DNA of 33,380 bases, taken from contig JAAYFG010000092.1 of the NCBI GenBank assembly GCA_012728335.1, positions 1-33,380 on the forward strand. The letters run 5' to 3'. Both the position numbers and the translations under genes were made by a program. The notes beneath the pieces were generated by a model. It ran no database searches. It was not told the origin of the DNA and was given only the letters and a program-made list of their open reading frames with translations. The DNA comes from Tissierellia bacterium (GTDB taxonomy: Bacteria > Bacillota > Clostridia > Tissierellales > Peptoniphilaceae). Shown piece by piece: positions 1 to 8,861 of the stretch (the stretch's first letter is position 1; every line of letters starts with the position of its first letter).

Positions 1-565
1 CCAAATGATCAGATGTGATATTTGTAATTACTGATATTCTAGGTTTAAAAGTATCGATATTATCTAATTGAAAACTGCTAGCCTCAATTACCAATACATC
101 ATCTGGAGAAGCGTGAGTGATTTTGTTTACCACACCAATTCCAATATTTCCTACTGCAGAACTATTTAATCCGCATTCATTTAAAACAGAATTAACCAAT
201 GTAGTCGTAGAAGTCTTTCCATTGGTTCCAGTAATAGCTATTAAATTATCTGTATTTCTAAATATATAACCTATTTCCAAATCTGATATGATATTGTAAT
301 TAGCTTGTATTAAAAGCTTTACAGCATCATTGTCAGGCTTAATTCCAGGACTTTTCACAACGTATTTATACTGAGTGACCAATATGTCATTAATCGTTGG
401 AATTAATGTTATATCCAATGATTTTAATGCTTCAGGCAAATCATCTTTCTTGCTGATATTATCATCATATACAAAAACTTCATGCCCCAATTCCACTAAA
501 CTTAAAACTACATCGGACCCGCTGACTCCAGCACCTAAAACTAAAACCTTACTTTGTGTATTCAA
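1..565 (-). CDS. murD: UDP-N-acetylmuramoylalanine--D-glutamate ligase, N-terminal part (cut by window edge)
   Basis: MurD adds D-glutamate to UDP-MurNAc-L-Ala in the cytoplasm, using ATP, during peptidoglycan precursor synthesis. The visible 188 residues show an N-terminal Rossmann-type start (VLGAGVSGSD near residues 8-18), the SPG motif (about 72-74), the ATP-binding loop GTNGKTST (113-120), then GNIGIG and EASSFQLD, all typical of Mur ligases and of MurD in particular. I chose a TTG start at 565 because GAGGTG sits six bases upstream of it and no ATG fits; this ribosome binding site overlaps the mraY stop codon. The gene directly follows mraY in the dcw operon, as in most Firmicutes. The C-terminal part lies outside the window. 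Identity is secure; the TTG start is inferred. Confidence 0.93.
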   Translation of the reverse strand, partial: MNTQSKVLVLGAGVSGSDVVLSLVELGHEVFVYDDNISKKDDLPEALKSLDITLIPTINDILVTQYKYVVKSPGIKPDNDAVKLLIQANYNIISDLEIGYIFRNTDNLIAITGTNGKTSTTTLVNSVLNECGLNSSAVGNIGIGVVNKITHASPDDVLVIEASSFQLDNIDTFKPRISVITNITSDHL

Positions 566-576
566 TATTAACACCT

Positions 577-1536
577 CTAATTAATTGCATATATTCCTAT
601 TAAGCATAAGACTACTGTAATTGCATAAAATGTCCACACTACTCTAACTTCTTTCCAACCTTTTTCTTCAAAATGATGATGAAGTGGCGCCATTAAGAAA
701 ACTCTTTTACCTGTGAGTTTAAATGATGCTACTTGTATTATAACCGATAGAGTCTCAATAAAAAAGATTCCACCTATAATTGGTAAAAAAAGTGTAAGAT
801 TAGTATCTAATACTATTGCTCCCACTACTCCACCAAGAGCCAACGAACCGGCATCACCCATAAATACTTTTGCTGGATACTTATTGTGTACTAAGAATCC
901 TAGAAGCGCACCTGCTAAAGTTATAGAAAACTTTGCAACACTTTCATTTTCCATTCCAACCGCCATAGCACTAAAGGTAAATAACACTATAGTAGATACC
1001 CCAGATGCCAATCCATCTAACCCGTCAGTAAGATTGACTGCATTTACAGTTCCAACCATAACAAACATCATAAATGGAAAGAACAATATCCCTATGTCTA
1101 TTTTATCCATACTAGTAAAAGGTATATATAGGGTAGTATCTCCATTGGACACTCTATATTTATATAGAATTAAGAAAAATGCAATTATTATTTGGCAAGC
1201 TAGTTTTTGTTTTGCAGTAAGTCCAAGATTTCTTCCATTACTTACTTTTACATAATCATCTAAAAATCCTATTGCACCAAAAGCAAACATAGATATAATT
1301 AAAAACCATGTCTCACTATCTCTATTTCCCAGTACAATTATCGTTATTAATGAAGAAATCATAAATATGATTCCTCCCATAGTTGGAGTTCCAGATTTAT
1401 GTGCATGTGACTTAGGTCCATCTTCTAATACGCTCTGTTTAACTTTTAAGTTTTTCAGTTCTCTTATGACAAAAGGCCCTAAAAACACACTAATTGCCAA
1501 TGCTAAAATAAAATTCAATATATAAAAACTTTCCAC
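577..1536 (-). CDS. mraY: Phospho-N-acetylmuramoyl-pentapeptide transferase MraY
   Basis: MraY moves phospho-MurNAc-pentapeptide from UDP to undecaprenyl phosphate on the inner face of the membrane, making lipid I. The 319-residue protein is of normal length and strongly hydrophobic throughout. Family landmarks are present: SHAHKSGTPTMGG (about 43-55), DDYVK (93-97), the NLTDGLDGL active-site segment (168-176), the MGDAGS motif with its catalytic Asp near 228, and the APLHHHFE histidine loop (283-290). The start is GTG at 1536, preceded by AAAGGGG seven bases upstream. A gap of about 200 bases with hairpins separates it from ftsI, larger than any other gap in this cluster. murD follows with its ribosome binding site over the mraY stop. 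Confidence 0.97.
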   Translation of the reverse strand: MESFYILNFILALAISVFLGPFVIRELKNLKVKQSVLEDGPKSHAHKSGTPTMGGIIFMISSLITIIVLGNRDSETWFLIISMFAFGAIGFLDDYVKVSNGRNLGLTAKQKLACQIIIAFFLILYKYRVSNGDTTLYIPFTSMDKIDIGILFFPFMMFVMVGTVNAVNLTDGLDGLASGVSTIVLFTFSAMAVGMENESVAKFSITLAGALLGFLVHNKYPAKVFMGDAGSLALGGVVGAIVLDTNLTLFLPIIGGIFFIETLSVIIQVASFKLTGKRVFLMAPLHHHFEEKGWKEVRVVWTFYAITVVLCLIGIYAIN

Positions 1537-1616
1537 GATATAACCCCTTTATTCATTTATGTGTACTTTACTATTTTAAACATATTAGTAGATAATAGCA
1601 AGTATAATACAAAATA

Positions 1617-1720
1617 TGCTTAATGCTCATATATAAACAGAACATTAAGCAATTTTGTTGGTAGTCGTATTTATAAATTTATACTTAATTTATAAATTTG
1701 ATTCTGAACAAATCAAATTT
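1617..1720 (-). other. Hairpin-rich gap between ftsI and mraY
   Basis: This gap holds two perfect inverted repeats. One has 10-base arms at 1694-1703 and 1711-1720 with a 7-base loop, starting 15 bases after the ftsI stop. The other has 9-base arms TGCTTAATG at 1617-1625 and 1643-1651. Between them the self-complementary ATTTATAAATTT occurs twice (1669-1680 and 1688-1699). Read on the minus strand, neither stem is followed by a strong T-run and both are AT-rich, so they look like weak terminators, pause sites or RNA processing sites rather than a full stop. I saw no convincing promoter for mraY here. Confidence 0.4.
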
Positions 1721-1735
1721 TATCATCAGTGACGA

Positions 1736-3994
1736 TTAATCTCCTGATGCAGAATCATCTTGTACTTTTACATTATCATCTTTGATATTAAGATTGATAG
1801 GTGTTGCGTCTTCATCTACATAGTCTTCACTCAATGTGAATTTGAAAATAGTATCATCTTGGTACTTAGCTCCAGGTTCAGGCTCTTGTTTCGAAATAAA
1901 TCCTTCTCCTTCAGATTCAAAGGCTATTCCTTTTTCATCAAGTATTTTTTTAGCTTCAGCTAAAGTCTTACCTAACATGGAAGGCACTATTTTCTTGTTT
2001 ACTGAATATAGTTTTAAATCGACGATCGTACCATTAGGAACTATTTCTCCCGGTTCAATACTCTGATTTTCAACTACTGTATAATCATCAATATCAACAT
2101 AATCTGTTGAATACTTTATACCTGAATTAGTTAATTTTTTTCCTGCATCACCGATAAACATATTTCTTACATTTGGAACTGCTACATTCGCGGTACTCAA
2201 AGTTCCATTTTCGTTTTCGATTTTATCGTCTCTTGCTACTCCTAAGTATTCAAGAGAGCCTTCAATAACTTTTTGCGCTGCAGGTGCTGCAACAGTACTA
2301 CCCCAAAACGTTCCTTTAGGATTATCTACAATAACCAAGACAGTTATTTTTGGATTATCTACTGGAGCTACTCCAACAAAAGAAGCATTGTATTCATTCT
2401 CACTATAACCTTGAGCTACTGGTTTTGTTGCGGTTCCTGTTTTACCGCCAACTCTAAACCCTACTACTTTCGCATTTCTACCGGATCCTTCTTCCACTAC
2501 ATTATGCATTAACTCCAACATAGTCTTAGAAGTAGATTCAGATATTACTTGTCTTTTCACTTCAACTGGGAAGCTTTCTATTACTGCCCCATTATTATTT
2601 ATTAATTCCTTTGCTACCCTTGGAACCATAAGTTTTCCACCATTGGCTATGGCAGAGGTGGCACTCACTATTTGAATTGGTGTAACAGCTATCCCATGTC
2701 CATAAGACATAGTTGCTAAATCAACATTTTTAATACTCTCTGCTGATTTGGGGATAATCCCACTTTGTTCACTAGGAAGTCTAATTCCAGTTTTTTCACC
2801 AAAACCAAACGCCTTAATATATCTATAAAAATTGTCTACTCCCAGTTCTCTTCCAACTTGTACAAAAGTGGAGTTACATGATTTTGTAAGCCCCTCTTTA
2901 AGAGTAAGATCTCCATGAGTATCTATACAACTCAATATTTCACCAGGAATATCTCTAATATATCCTGTACAGTAATAATGTTGATTAGGATTTGTTACAT
3001 TTTCTTCCAATGCAGATGCAGCGGTAATTATCTTGAAAGTAGAACCTGGTTCGTAAATATCGTTTACTGCAAAGTTTCTCCAATTTTCATACCATTGATT
3101 TACAATATCTTCATCTGAAAGTCCTTCCCAATCCTTTTTTTGCTCATCATTTATAGGTTCTTTAGGAAAATTCAAATTGTATTCTGGATAATTTGCCATT
3201 GCAAGTATGTCGCCTGTTTTAGTATCTTGTACTATTATAGATACTTTATCAGCTCCATTGCTTTCAAGTGTTTCTTGAGCAACAGAATCTACAATTTCTT
3301 GTATAGATTTATCCATAGTCAAAACTAAAGACATTCCGTCATTAGGTTCAAAAACTTCTTCTTTAGCCAGCGGCATCTGTTTATTATTTGCATCAACAGA
3401 TTTAAGCCATTTACCTGGTTTTCCAGAAAGCTCTACATTATAAGATGCTTCAACTCCATATTGACCAACATTATCTATATTAGTAAATCCTATTAGATGA
3501 CTGGCAGAATTCCCATAAGGATAAAACCTTCTAGTTCCATCTACCACTTCTATAGGACTCATTCCCAAATCTTTTATTTTCATTGCAATATCTTGATCTA
3601 CCCACTGTTTAACCTTCACTCTATTACCTGAGTCTATCATTTCAAGAATATCCTCTTTATTAACTCCGATTAAACCAGTAAGTGCATCAGCTATTTGTTC
3701 TTTTGTGTATTCAGACTTACCATCTTTAAAGTATTCGCCATTTACATATACTGTAGATGCGCTAACATTTATTGCAAGTTTTTTACCATTTCTGTCATAG
3801 ATATCTCCTCTTGCAGAAACTATATCTTCTGATCGAGTCATCCTCTCAAGTGCCATTTTAGTATATTCTTTATTCTTTATTATCTGCACATAAAACAGAC
3901 GAGCGATTATCAAAGCCCCAAGTACTATAAATAGCAGCAAAAAGGTTGTAATCCTCTTATTAGTTATATTTTTCCTGCTTCTTTTTTTACTCAT
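1736..3994 (-). CDS. ftsI: PASTA-containing class B penicillin-binding protein (FtsI/SpoVD type)
   Basis: This is a membrane-anchored transpeptidase that crosslinks septal (or spore cortex) peptidoglycan outside the cell. The 752-residue protein has one membrane segment (about 15-37), a dimerisation domain beginning at ARGDIYDRNG (61-70), and a penicillin-binding domain with STFK (catalytic Ser318), SCN (372-374) and KTG (518-520). Two PASTA domains follow (about 604-664 and 665-723), then an acidic tail. Position between ftsL and mraY supports the main divisome enzyme (FtsI/PBP2x). The two PASTA domains and dcw position are also typical of clostridial SpoVD, and sequence alone does not settle which. 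The ATG start lies 10 bases after the ftsL stop, so the genes are probably co-transcribed. Confidence 0.93.
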   Translation of the reverse strand: MSKKRSRKNITNKRITTFLLLFIVLGALIIARLFYVQIIKNKEYTKMALERMTRSEDIVSARGDIYDRNGKKLAINVSASTVYVNGEYFKDGKSEYTKEQIADALTGLIGVNKEDILEMIDSGNRVKVKQWVDQDIAMKIKDLGMSPIEVVDGTRRFYPYGNSASHLIGFTNIDNVGQYGVEASYNVELSGKPGKWLKSVDANNKQMPLAKEEVFEPNDGMSLVLTMDKSIQEIVDSVAQETLESNGADKVSIIVQDTKTGDILAMANYPEYNLNFPKEPINDEQKKDWEGLSDEDIVNQWYENWRNFAVNDIYEPGSTFKIITAASALEENVTNPNQHYYCTGYIRDIPGEILSCIDTHGDLTLKEGLTKSCNSTFVQVGRELGVDNFYRYIKAFGFGEKTGIRLPSEQSGIIPKSAESIKNVDLATMSYGHGIAVTPIQIVSATSAIANGGKLMVPRVAKELINNNGAVIESFPVEVKRQVISESTSKTMLELMHNVVEEGSGRNAKVVGFRVGGKTGTATKPVAQGYSENEYNASFVGVAPVDNPKITVLVIVDNPKGTFWGSTVAAPAAQKVIEGSLEYLGVARDDKIENENGTLSTANVAVPNVRNMFIGDAGKKLTNSGIKYSTDYVDIDDYTVVENQSIEPGEIVPNGTIVDLKLYSVNKKIVPSMLGKTLAEAKKILDEKGIAFESEGEGFISKQEPEPGAKYQDDTIFKFTLSEDYVDEDATPINLNIKDDNVKVQDDSASGD

Positions 3995-4004
3995 TAATTA
4001 TCAC

Positions 4005-4478
4005 CTAAAATGAACTATTAAATGATTTTATAGCGGCAATAACTTTATCAAGTAAACCATCTTTAGGTTCTTCTACTCCATCTTCAGAATTTAAAGTGAA
4101 ATATACTACTTGATTTTCTTCTGGGTAAACCATACCTAATTTATACTTAGCTTCTTCTGTAACCTTTGAAGTACTCTTTATTTCCTCAATTCTTCCAGTC
4201 AAGCTTTGTTTAGTCTTACTTAGATTACCCATTTCAGTTTCTAAATTAGATATTTCAACTTTCATTTGTGCAATATTTGCATATCCATTTAGTATTACTA
4301 TGCTAGCTAAAAAAACCATTCCAATAGAGAATATCACGAAAGCTCTTTTTCTTAAAGCTCTCATTTTATTCTTGGTTTTAGAAATCTTTCTAACCCTTGT
4401 TTTTGCAAGGGTTTTTTCTCTATCTATATGTATGTTATTTTCTCTTAGTACATCATATTTTCTTGCAGTTGCTTCCAT
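4005..4478 (-). CDS. ftsL: Cell division protein FtsL-like
   Basis: This is a small bitopic divisome protein, expected to form a periplasm-side coiled coil with DivIC/FtsB. From the chosen start it has 157 residues: a basic cytoplasmic N-terminus rich in Arg and Lys, one membrane helix (about 47-67, including VIFSIGMVFLASIVIL), then a coiled-coil-like segment (KVEISNLETEMGNL onward) and an acidic C-terminal part. FtsL sequences are poorly conserved, so the call rests on topology, size and position between rsmH and ftsI. I start at ATG 4478, not at the upstream in-frame ATG at 4511, because GGGGTG lies six bases before 4478 and the longer form would run into rsmH. Confidence 0.85.
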   Translation of the reverse strand: MEATARKYDVLRENNIHIDREKTLAKTRVRKISKTKNKMRALRKRAFVIFSIGMVFLASIVILNGYANIAQMKVEISNLETEMGNLSKTKQSLTGRIEEIKSTSKVTEEAKYKLGMVYPEENQVVYFTLNSEDGVEEPKDGLLDKVIAAIKSFNSSF

Positions 4479-4494
4479 AATAAGCACCCCTACA

Positions 4495-5427
4495 TCATAT
4501 TTTCTCTGCAATCCTCAATTTAGCGGACCTTGACCTATTATTTTCTTCTAATTCCTCTTCAGTTGCAGTTATAGGTTTCCTCGTGATAATTTTTAATTCT
4601 CTTTTTTTATCACAAGTACATACTATTGATGATGGCGGACACACGCAATCTAGATTCAAGTATCTAAACGCATTTTTAACTATCCTATCTTCCAAAGAAT
4701 GAAAAGTTATAATAGCTATCCTTCCACCTGGATTTAAGTATTTAACTACTTTATTTATAGTGTTTTCAAGTACATTTAGTTCATCATTAACTTCGATTCT
4801 AATCGCTTGAAATACTTTTCTAGCTGGATGTGGTCCCCCACTTCTAGCTTTTTTTGGTATTGCTTTTTTTATAATTTCAACTAGTTCAAAAGTTGTGTTT
4901 ATGGTTTCAATTTTTCTTTCTTCTACAATGAATTCAGCAATTCGTTTCCCCCATCTTTCCTCACCATATTCTAGAAAGATTTTAGTTAGTTCCTCCACCG
5001 AATAATCGTTTACTACATCTTTAGCAGTAAATCCAGTCGAAGTATCCATTCTCATGTCAAGATCGCTGTCTTTATTATATGAAAAGCCTCTATCTACATT
5101 ATCAAATTGATATGAGGACACTCCTATATCTAATAGAAATCCATCAATTTTATCTATTCCTAATTGTTCCAAAGCTTCTTCAAAATTGGAATAATTCAAA
5201 TGAAACAATTTCACATTTTCACTATATGGTGCCAATACCTCTCCAGCTTTTTCCAAAGCCTCTAAGTCTTGGTCTATTCCTATTAGTAGTCCATTTTTTA
5301 ACTGTTTTACAATTTCACTTGAATGACCTGCACCACCAAGTGTTCCGTCTATATATATTCCATCTTCTTTTATGTCCAGACCATCTATAGTCTCATCTAA
5401 AAGTACCGATTTATGTTTAAATTCCAA
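4495..5427 (-). CDS. rsmH: 16S rRNA (cytosine(1402)-N4)-methyltransferase RsmH
   Basis: RsmH (formerly MraW) uses S-adenosylmethionine to methylate N4 of C1402 in the decoding centre of 16S rRNA. The 310-residue protein begins with [13 protein letters not shown], then the SAM-binding segment [10 protein letters not shown], the [10 protein letters not shown] and [15 protein letters not shown] motifs, [18 protein letters not shown], and [15 protein letters not shown]; the C-terminal [10 protein letters not shown] motif is intact. The start is TTG at 5427, with AGGTGA six bases upstream. The mraZ stop lies inside this ribosome binding site region, and ftsL follows after a short gap, as is usual for the dcw cluster. 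Confidence 0.97.
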   Translation of the reverse strand: MEFKHKSVLLDETIDGLDIKEDGIYIDGTLGGAGHSSEIVKQLKNGLLIGIDQDLEALEKAGEVLAPYSENVKLFHLNYSNFEEALEQLGIDKIDGFLLDIGVSSYQFDNVDRGFSYNKDSDLDMRMDTSTGFTAKDVVNDYSVEELTKIFLEYGEERWGKRIAEFIVEERKIETINTTFELVEIIKKAIPKKARSGGPHPARKVFQAIRIEVNDELNVLENTINKVVKYLNPGGRIAIITFHSLEDRIVKNAFRYLNLDCVCPPSSIVCTCDKKRELKIITRKPITATEEELEENNRSRSAKLRIAEKI

Positions 5428-5437
5428 TCTATATCAC

Positions 5438-5869
5438 CTAAATTCCCAATTCTGCCATATGTTCAGCAATTGATTCATATGATAGATTTTCATCATTTGT
5501 GTATTCATCCCAAAGATCGCTGCTCCAAATTTCAATTCTGTTAGGAACACCTATTATTACTGCATCTTTTTCTAATCTGGAATGATCTCGTAAATTTTGT
5601 GGTATCAAAACCCTACCTTGCTTATCAAGAGAAGCTTCACTTGCTCCTGAAAAGAAGAAACGCACAAACGCTCTGGCGTCTTTATTGGTCAATGGCAATT
5701 GTTTAAGCTTGTTTTCTAATTCTTTCCACTCTTCTTTTGGAAATACAAAAAGACAGTTATCTAAACCCTTGGTCATAACAAATTCTTCACCAAGAGATTC
5801 TCTAAATTTAGATGGAACTATGATTCTTCCCTTAGAATCAAGTGTATGATTGAATTCACCTAAAAACAT
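5438..5869 (-). CDS. mraZ: Transcriptional regulator MraZ
   Basis: MraZ is an AbrB/SpoVT-like DNA-binding protein that forms ring oligomers and controls its own dcw operon. The 143-residue protein has the two expected repeats: an N-terminal one beginning [18 protein letters not shown] and a second with [20 protein letters not shown], each carrying the D-x-K/Q-GR core. The ATG start has AGAGGTGG upstream. It is the first gene of the division cluster, with rsmH eleven bases downstream. Four phased copies of the known MraZ box type lie 25-65 bases upstream of the start, so autoregulation is very likely. Confidence 0.97.
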   Translation of the reverse strand: MFLGEFNHTLDSKGRIIVPSKFRESLGEEFVMTKGLDNCLFVFPKEEWKELENKLKQLPLTNKDARAFVRFFFSGASEASLDKQGRVLIPQNLRDHSRLEKDAVIIGVPNRIEIWSSDLWDEYTNDENLSYESIAEHMAELGI

Positions 5870-5893
5870 TTTTAACCACCTCTAGAGTTTTTT

Positions 5894-5933
5894 AACCCTT
5901 TCTAACCATTTCCTACCACTTTCTACCACTTAT
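5894..5933 (-). promoter_or_regulatory. Four phased MraZ boxes upstream of mraZ
   Basis: Read on the minus strand, four near-identical units follow each other at an exact 10-base period: AAGTGGTAGA, AAGTGGTAGG, AAATGGTTAG and AAAGGGTTAA. This matches the AAAGTGGK-N3 repeats described for MraZ in Mollicutes and related dcw operators. A fifth related GGTGGTTAA at 5873-5880 is in the same phase but overlaps the mraZ ribosome binding site. The array sits just downstream of a possible -10 element, as expected for a repressor. No clear -35 box was found. Confidence 0.75.
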
Positions 5934-5984
5934 CTATATTTTACACTATGTTCTCCCACACTTCTACTAATAAAACACTAAAAA

Positions 5985-6014
5985 AAGTACAAGGGACTAT
6001 AGTCCCTTGTACTT
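5985..6014 (-). terminator. Intrinsic terminator after the HAD phosphatase gene
   Basis: A perfect 30-base palindrome (15-base arms AAGTACAAGGGACTA and its complement) is followed on the minus strand by a run of T. It lies about 75 bases after the stop of the upstream HAD gene and separates it from the dcw cluster. On the plus strand the downstream T-run is weaker, so the main direction is minus. Confidence 0.85.
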
Positions 6015-6089
6015 AAATTTTAAGCATTCCACAATATTTAGTTGATTATTACAAAAAAAGTATAAAATAACATATATATAGTGTTTCTC

Positions 6090-6752
6090 TTATATTTTCC
6101 CTAATTCTCTTAATTTCATATCCAATTCCAAAACGCTATTTACTATATAATTTGCTCCTGCACTATTTAGTTCATTTTCACTTCCATATCCATATAGCAC
6201 ACCAATGCTATCTATCCCAAACTTTTTAGAACCAATTATATCGAACTTCCTATCACCAATCATAACTATCTCGTCGTTTTGAGTAATTTTCATTTCATCT
6301 AGTGCATATTGAATTACCATATCCTTTTCTGAACGGTCACCATTCAACTCACTACCACCTATTAATTCAAAGTATTGATCTAGTTCAAAATACTCCATAA
6401 TTTTATTGGCATACAACATTGGTTTTGAAGTAGTCAGGGCAATTCTTATTCCCGATTCTCTTTGGTATTTAAGCATTTCTCCAATTCCCTCATACAATGT
6501 GTTTTCTAAAATTCCTTTTTCAGAATAGTACTCTCTAAAATATTCAACACCCAAATCGGCTTTGTCTTTAGAGAATCCATAAAAATCCATGAAAGAACTC
6601 CATAGTGGAGGCCCTATGAATTTGTAAAGGCTTTTCACATCGTCAACCTGTATTCCAAATTTATTTAATGAATACTGAACTGCTCTAGTAATCCCTACGC
6701 TGGAATCTATAATAGTTCCATCCAAATCATAAAAGAAAATTGTTTTCTTCAT
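6090..6752 (-). CDS. HAD-family phosphatase, phosphoglycolate phosphatase-like
   Basis: This is a haloacid dehalogenase-type hydrolase of 220 residues, likely acting on a small phosphorylated metabolite in the cytoplasm. Motif I is DLDGT (nucleophile Asp9, general acid Asp11), motif II is the TTSK segment near residue 108, and motif IV is GDRKFD near 166-171, where the aspartates bind Mg2+. An alpha-helical cap follows motif I (KFGIQVDD to about residue 80), as in the Gph/PpaX subgroup. Substrate cannot be assigned; phosphoglycolate, pyrophosphate or a sugar phosphate are all possible. The gene stands alone between two terminators. A TATAAT at 6800-6805 (minus) could be its -10 box, but I see no good -35. 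Confidence 0.88.
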   Translation of the reverse strand: MKKTIFFYDLDGTIIDSSVGITRAVQYSLNKFGIQVDDVKSLYKFIGPPLWSSFMDFYGFSKDKADLGVEYFREYYSEKGILENTLYEGIGEMLKYQRESGIRIALTTSKPMLYANKIMEYFELDQYFELIGGSELNGDRSEKDMVIQYALDEMKITQNDEIVMIGDRKFDIIGSKKFGIDSIGVLYGYGSENELNSAGANYIVNSVLELDMKLRELGKI

Positions 6753-6815
6753 CTATACACCGCCTATATTTTTGATATTCCAATTAGTAACTAATTAATA
6801 TTATACACCAAAAAT

Positions 6816-6847
6816 AAAATAACCACTCATTTAAGAGCGGTTATTTT
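6816..6847 (-). terminator. Intrinsic terminator at the 3' end of the hflX-lgt operon
   Basis: Arms at 6816-6828 and 6835-6847 form a 13-pair stem with one mismatch (A6825/C6838) and a 6-base loop. On the minus strand it is followed by a T-rich tract. The stem includes the lgt stop codon, so transcription of the operon ends almost at the end of translation. Confidence 0.8.
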
Positions 6848-7584
6848 TTCACTAAATTTTTTCTATTCATATATCCTACTATCAATCCAATGATTATTCC
6901 ACCTATACTTACCAATTGAGATACTCTAAAACTTCCTAGCATTAAACTATCAGTTCTCAGCCCTTCTATAAAGAATCTAGCCAATGAGTATACTACCATA
7001 TACGTAGCTGCCATTTGGCCTTCATATTTCTTGTGCTTTCTCAAATAGAAGTATAAGAAGAAAAATAGTCCAATATCCACTATTGACTCATATAAAAAAG
7101 TCGGATGTACTTTTATCCCATTAACCATAATACCCCAAGGCAAATCGGTTGGTCCACCATGTGCTTCTTGGTTAATGAAATTTCCCCATCGTCCTATCCC
7201 TTGAGCCAAAGCAAGTCCTGGAGCAGCGATGTCAAATAATGTAAAGAAGTTTATTTTTCTTCTCTTACAGAAAATCCATCCTACTATTATTCCTCCAATA
7301 ACCCCACCGTATATCGCCAATCCACCTTCTCTAAAATTTAGAATTTGCATTGGATTAGCCATATAATATGCGAAATCAAAAAATACTACATAGTAAAGTC
7401 TTGCGCACACTACAGCAATCGGAAGTATCCATAAAACTGAATCAATGAAATCATCTTCTGTTATGCCAACAGTAGTTTTAGTCTGTTTTATTCCCAATAC
7501 TATTGCTAAAAAAGCACCCGTCGCAATTAGAATCCCATACCACTGAATGTCTATTCCAAATAATGTAAATGCAGTTGGATCCAT
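6841..7584 (-). CDS. lgt: Prolipoprotein diacylglyceryl transferase Lgt
   Basis: Lgt transfers diacylglycerol from phosphatidylglycerol to the lipobox cysteine of pre-lipoproteins in the membrane. The 247-residue protein has about seven hydrophobic segments. It shows the WYG motif near the N-terminus, REGGLAIYGG, the GRWGNFINQEAHGG signature, HPTFLYES and RFFIEGLRTDS. In the GGLAI motif the residue after Ile is Tyr, where E. coli Lgt has His103; as far as I know Tyr is common in clostridial Lgt. The ATG follows the deoC stop directly (TAGATG) with AGGTGAG as ribosome binding site, so it is translationally linked to the operon. A Lit-like lipoprotein acyltransferase is encoded three genes upstream in the same operon. 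Confidence 0.97.
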   Translation of the reverse strand: MDPTAFTLFGIDIQWYGILIATGAFLAIVLGIKQTKTTVGITEDDFIDSVLWILPIAVVCARLYYVVFFDFAYYMANPMQILNFREGGLAIYGGVIGGIIVGWIFCKRRKINFFTLFDIAAPGLALAQGIGRWGNFINQEAHGGPTDLPWGIMVNGIKVHPTFLYESIVDIGLFFFLYFYLRKHKKYEGQMAATYMVVYSLARFFIEGLRTDSLMLGSFRVSQLVSIGGIIIGLIVGYMNRKNLVKK

Positions 7585-8256
7585 CTACTCACCTTTTAGT
7601 CTTTCAGCAAATTCACTGGATAGTTTTACTCCTGCACTAGTACCAATTCTAGTAGCCCCAGCTTTTATCATTTCAATTGCAGTGTCTATATCACTAACTC
7701 CACCTGAAGCTTTAACTTCAAGTTCATCTCCAACAGTGTTTTTCATTAATCTAACATCTTCAAGTTTAGCTCCACTAGTTGAAAATCCAGTAGAAGTCTT
7801 AACAAAGTTTGCACCAGCATCTTTAGCAAGTTCACAAGCCTTAACAATTTCTTCGTCGTTTAATAGTGCTGTTTCTATGATTACTTTTACTATTGCCTTG
7901 TCTTTAGCAGCTTCTACAACTGCCTTAATATCATTTAATACAGCTTCGTAGTTTCCATTTTTTAGTTCGCCTATATTTATTACCATGTCGATTTCGTTAG
8001 CACCATTTACTATTGCATCTTCAGTTTCTAACGCTTTTATCTTGGAAGTATTTGCTCCCAATGGAAAACCTATTACTGTTGCTACAAGTACATCTGAATT
8101 AATCAGCTTTTCTTTACATAATCTTACCCAATAAGGGTTTACACATACTGCCTTAAATTTATACTCTATTGCATCATCACATAATTCTAATATCTTATCC
8201 TCAGTTGCATCTGCTTTTAATAGTGTATGATCAATATACATATTGATATCCATCAT
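7585..8256 (-). CDS. deoC: Deoxyribose-phosphate aldolase
   Basis: DeoC splits 2-deoxyribose 5-phosphate into acetaldehyde and glyceraldehyde 3-phosphate, the last step of deoxynucleoside breakdown. In the 223-residue form the Schiff-base lysine is Lys153 in VKTSTGF, with the proton-relay Lys182 in VKASGG and Asp90 in [10 protein letters not shown]. The chosen start is the first ATG of ATGATGGATATC at 8256, about ten bases after AGGAG and just past the stop of the upstream gene. An in-frame ATG at 8265 almost touches that ribosome binding site and is less likely. The gene lies in the eight-gene hflX-lgt operon, with no other deo genes nearby. Confidence 0.95.
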   Translation of the reverse strand: MMDINMYIDHTLLKADATEDKILELCDDAIEYKFKAVCVNPYWVRLCKEKLINSDVLVATVIGFPLGANTSKIKALETEDAIVNGANEIDMVINIGELKNGNYEAVLNDIKAVVEAAKDKAIVKVIIETALLNDEEIVKACELAKDAGANFVKTSTGFSTSGAKLEDVRLMKNTVGDELEVKASGGVSDIDTAIEMIKAGATRIGTSAGVKLSSEFAERLKGE

Positions 8257-8257
8257 A

Positions 8258-8857
8258 TTAATCATTCTCCTCTTTTCTAGTTTTAATTACTCTACCCGGT
8301 TTCAAATTCTCGATTCCATTTCCAATTTCTATCAGTTCTTCTATAATTTTTTCGTCTGTATAAAGTGGATAATCATCTGTGTTTGCCACATAGTATGAAT
8401 ATGTATCTTTACAGTTTAAGCATTTAAAGAAATGATCCATAACTAAATCAACACCTAAGAATTGAGTATCGTCGTATTCAGCTCCACCATCAGTAAGTAA
8501 TATGCCAAATTTATCTTTATAGTCCCTATTACCTAAAAGGTATTTATTAGACCAATACACTTGCATTCTGTCTATAAAAGTTTTAGTAGCAGAAGTTACA
8601 GAGTTAAAATATACTGGTGATGCAAGAATAATTACATCACTTTCATCAATTCTCTTGTATACTTGGGACAGGTCATCATTAAATACACATTCCCCTTTTT
8701 TCCCACAGTAATAGCATCCAATACAATGATTTATCTTCATATCCTTTAAATAATAAGTCTGTAAATCATATTTACCCATATCTTTAATTAGGGACTTCAA
8801 CATAGTATCAGTGTTTCTATTCTTCCTAGTTGAGCCCATAAAAGCTGTAATTTTCAT
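8258..8857 (-). CDS. Iron-sulfur flavoprotein / NADPH-dependent FMN reductase-like protein
   Basis: This is a flavodoxin-fold oxidoreductase of 199 residues. The N-terminus [16 protein letters not shown] is the FMN phosphate-binding loop of the family. Cysteines at 45, 48, 51 and 57 form CX2CX2CX5C, the compact motif that binds a [4Fe-4S] cluster in archaeal and clostridial iron-sulfur flavoproteins (Isf). [21 protein letters not shown] is the conserved flavodoxin segment that follows. I start at ATG 8857 with AAAGGA eight bases upstream; a longer in-frame form (to 8896) would overlap the preceding gene. The physiological partner is unknown. It is co-transcribed between the lit-like gene and deoC. 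Confidence 0.88.
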   Translation of the reverse strand: MKITAFMGSTRKNRNTDTMLKSLIKDMGKYDLQTYYLKDMKINHCIGCYYCGKKGECVFNDDLSQVYKRIDESDVIILASPVYFNSVTSATKTFIDRMQVYWSNKYLLGNRDYKDKFGILLTDGGAEYDDTQFLGVDLVMDHFFKCLNCKDTYSYYVANTDDYPLYTDEKIIEELIEIGNGIENLKPGRVIKTRKEEND

Positions 8858-8861
8858 ATAA

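Noticed and set aside
713-1255. Open frame on the plus strand opposite mraY
   Set aside because: It is antisense to a strongly conserved gene, has no ribosome binding site, and its product has no recognisable motif. The same holds for other plus-strand frames opposite ftsI, yebC, hflX, ileS and purD-purL.
6795-6815. Full promoter for the HAD phosphatase gene
   Set aside because: A TATAAT is present but no acceptable -35 box lies 16-18 bases upstream, so I mention it only as a possible -10 element.
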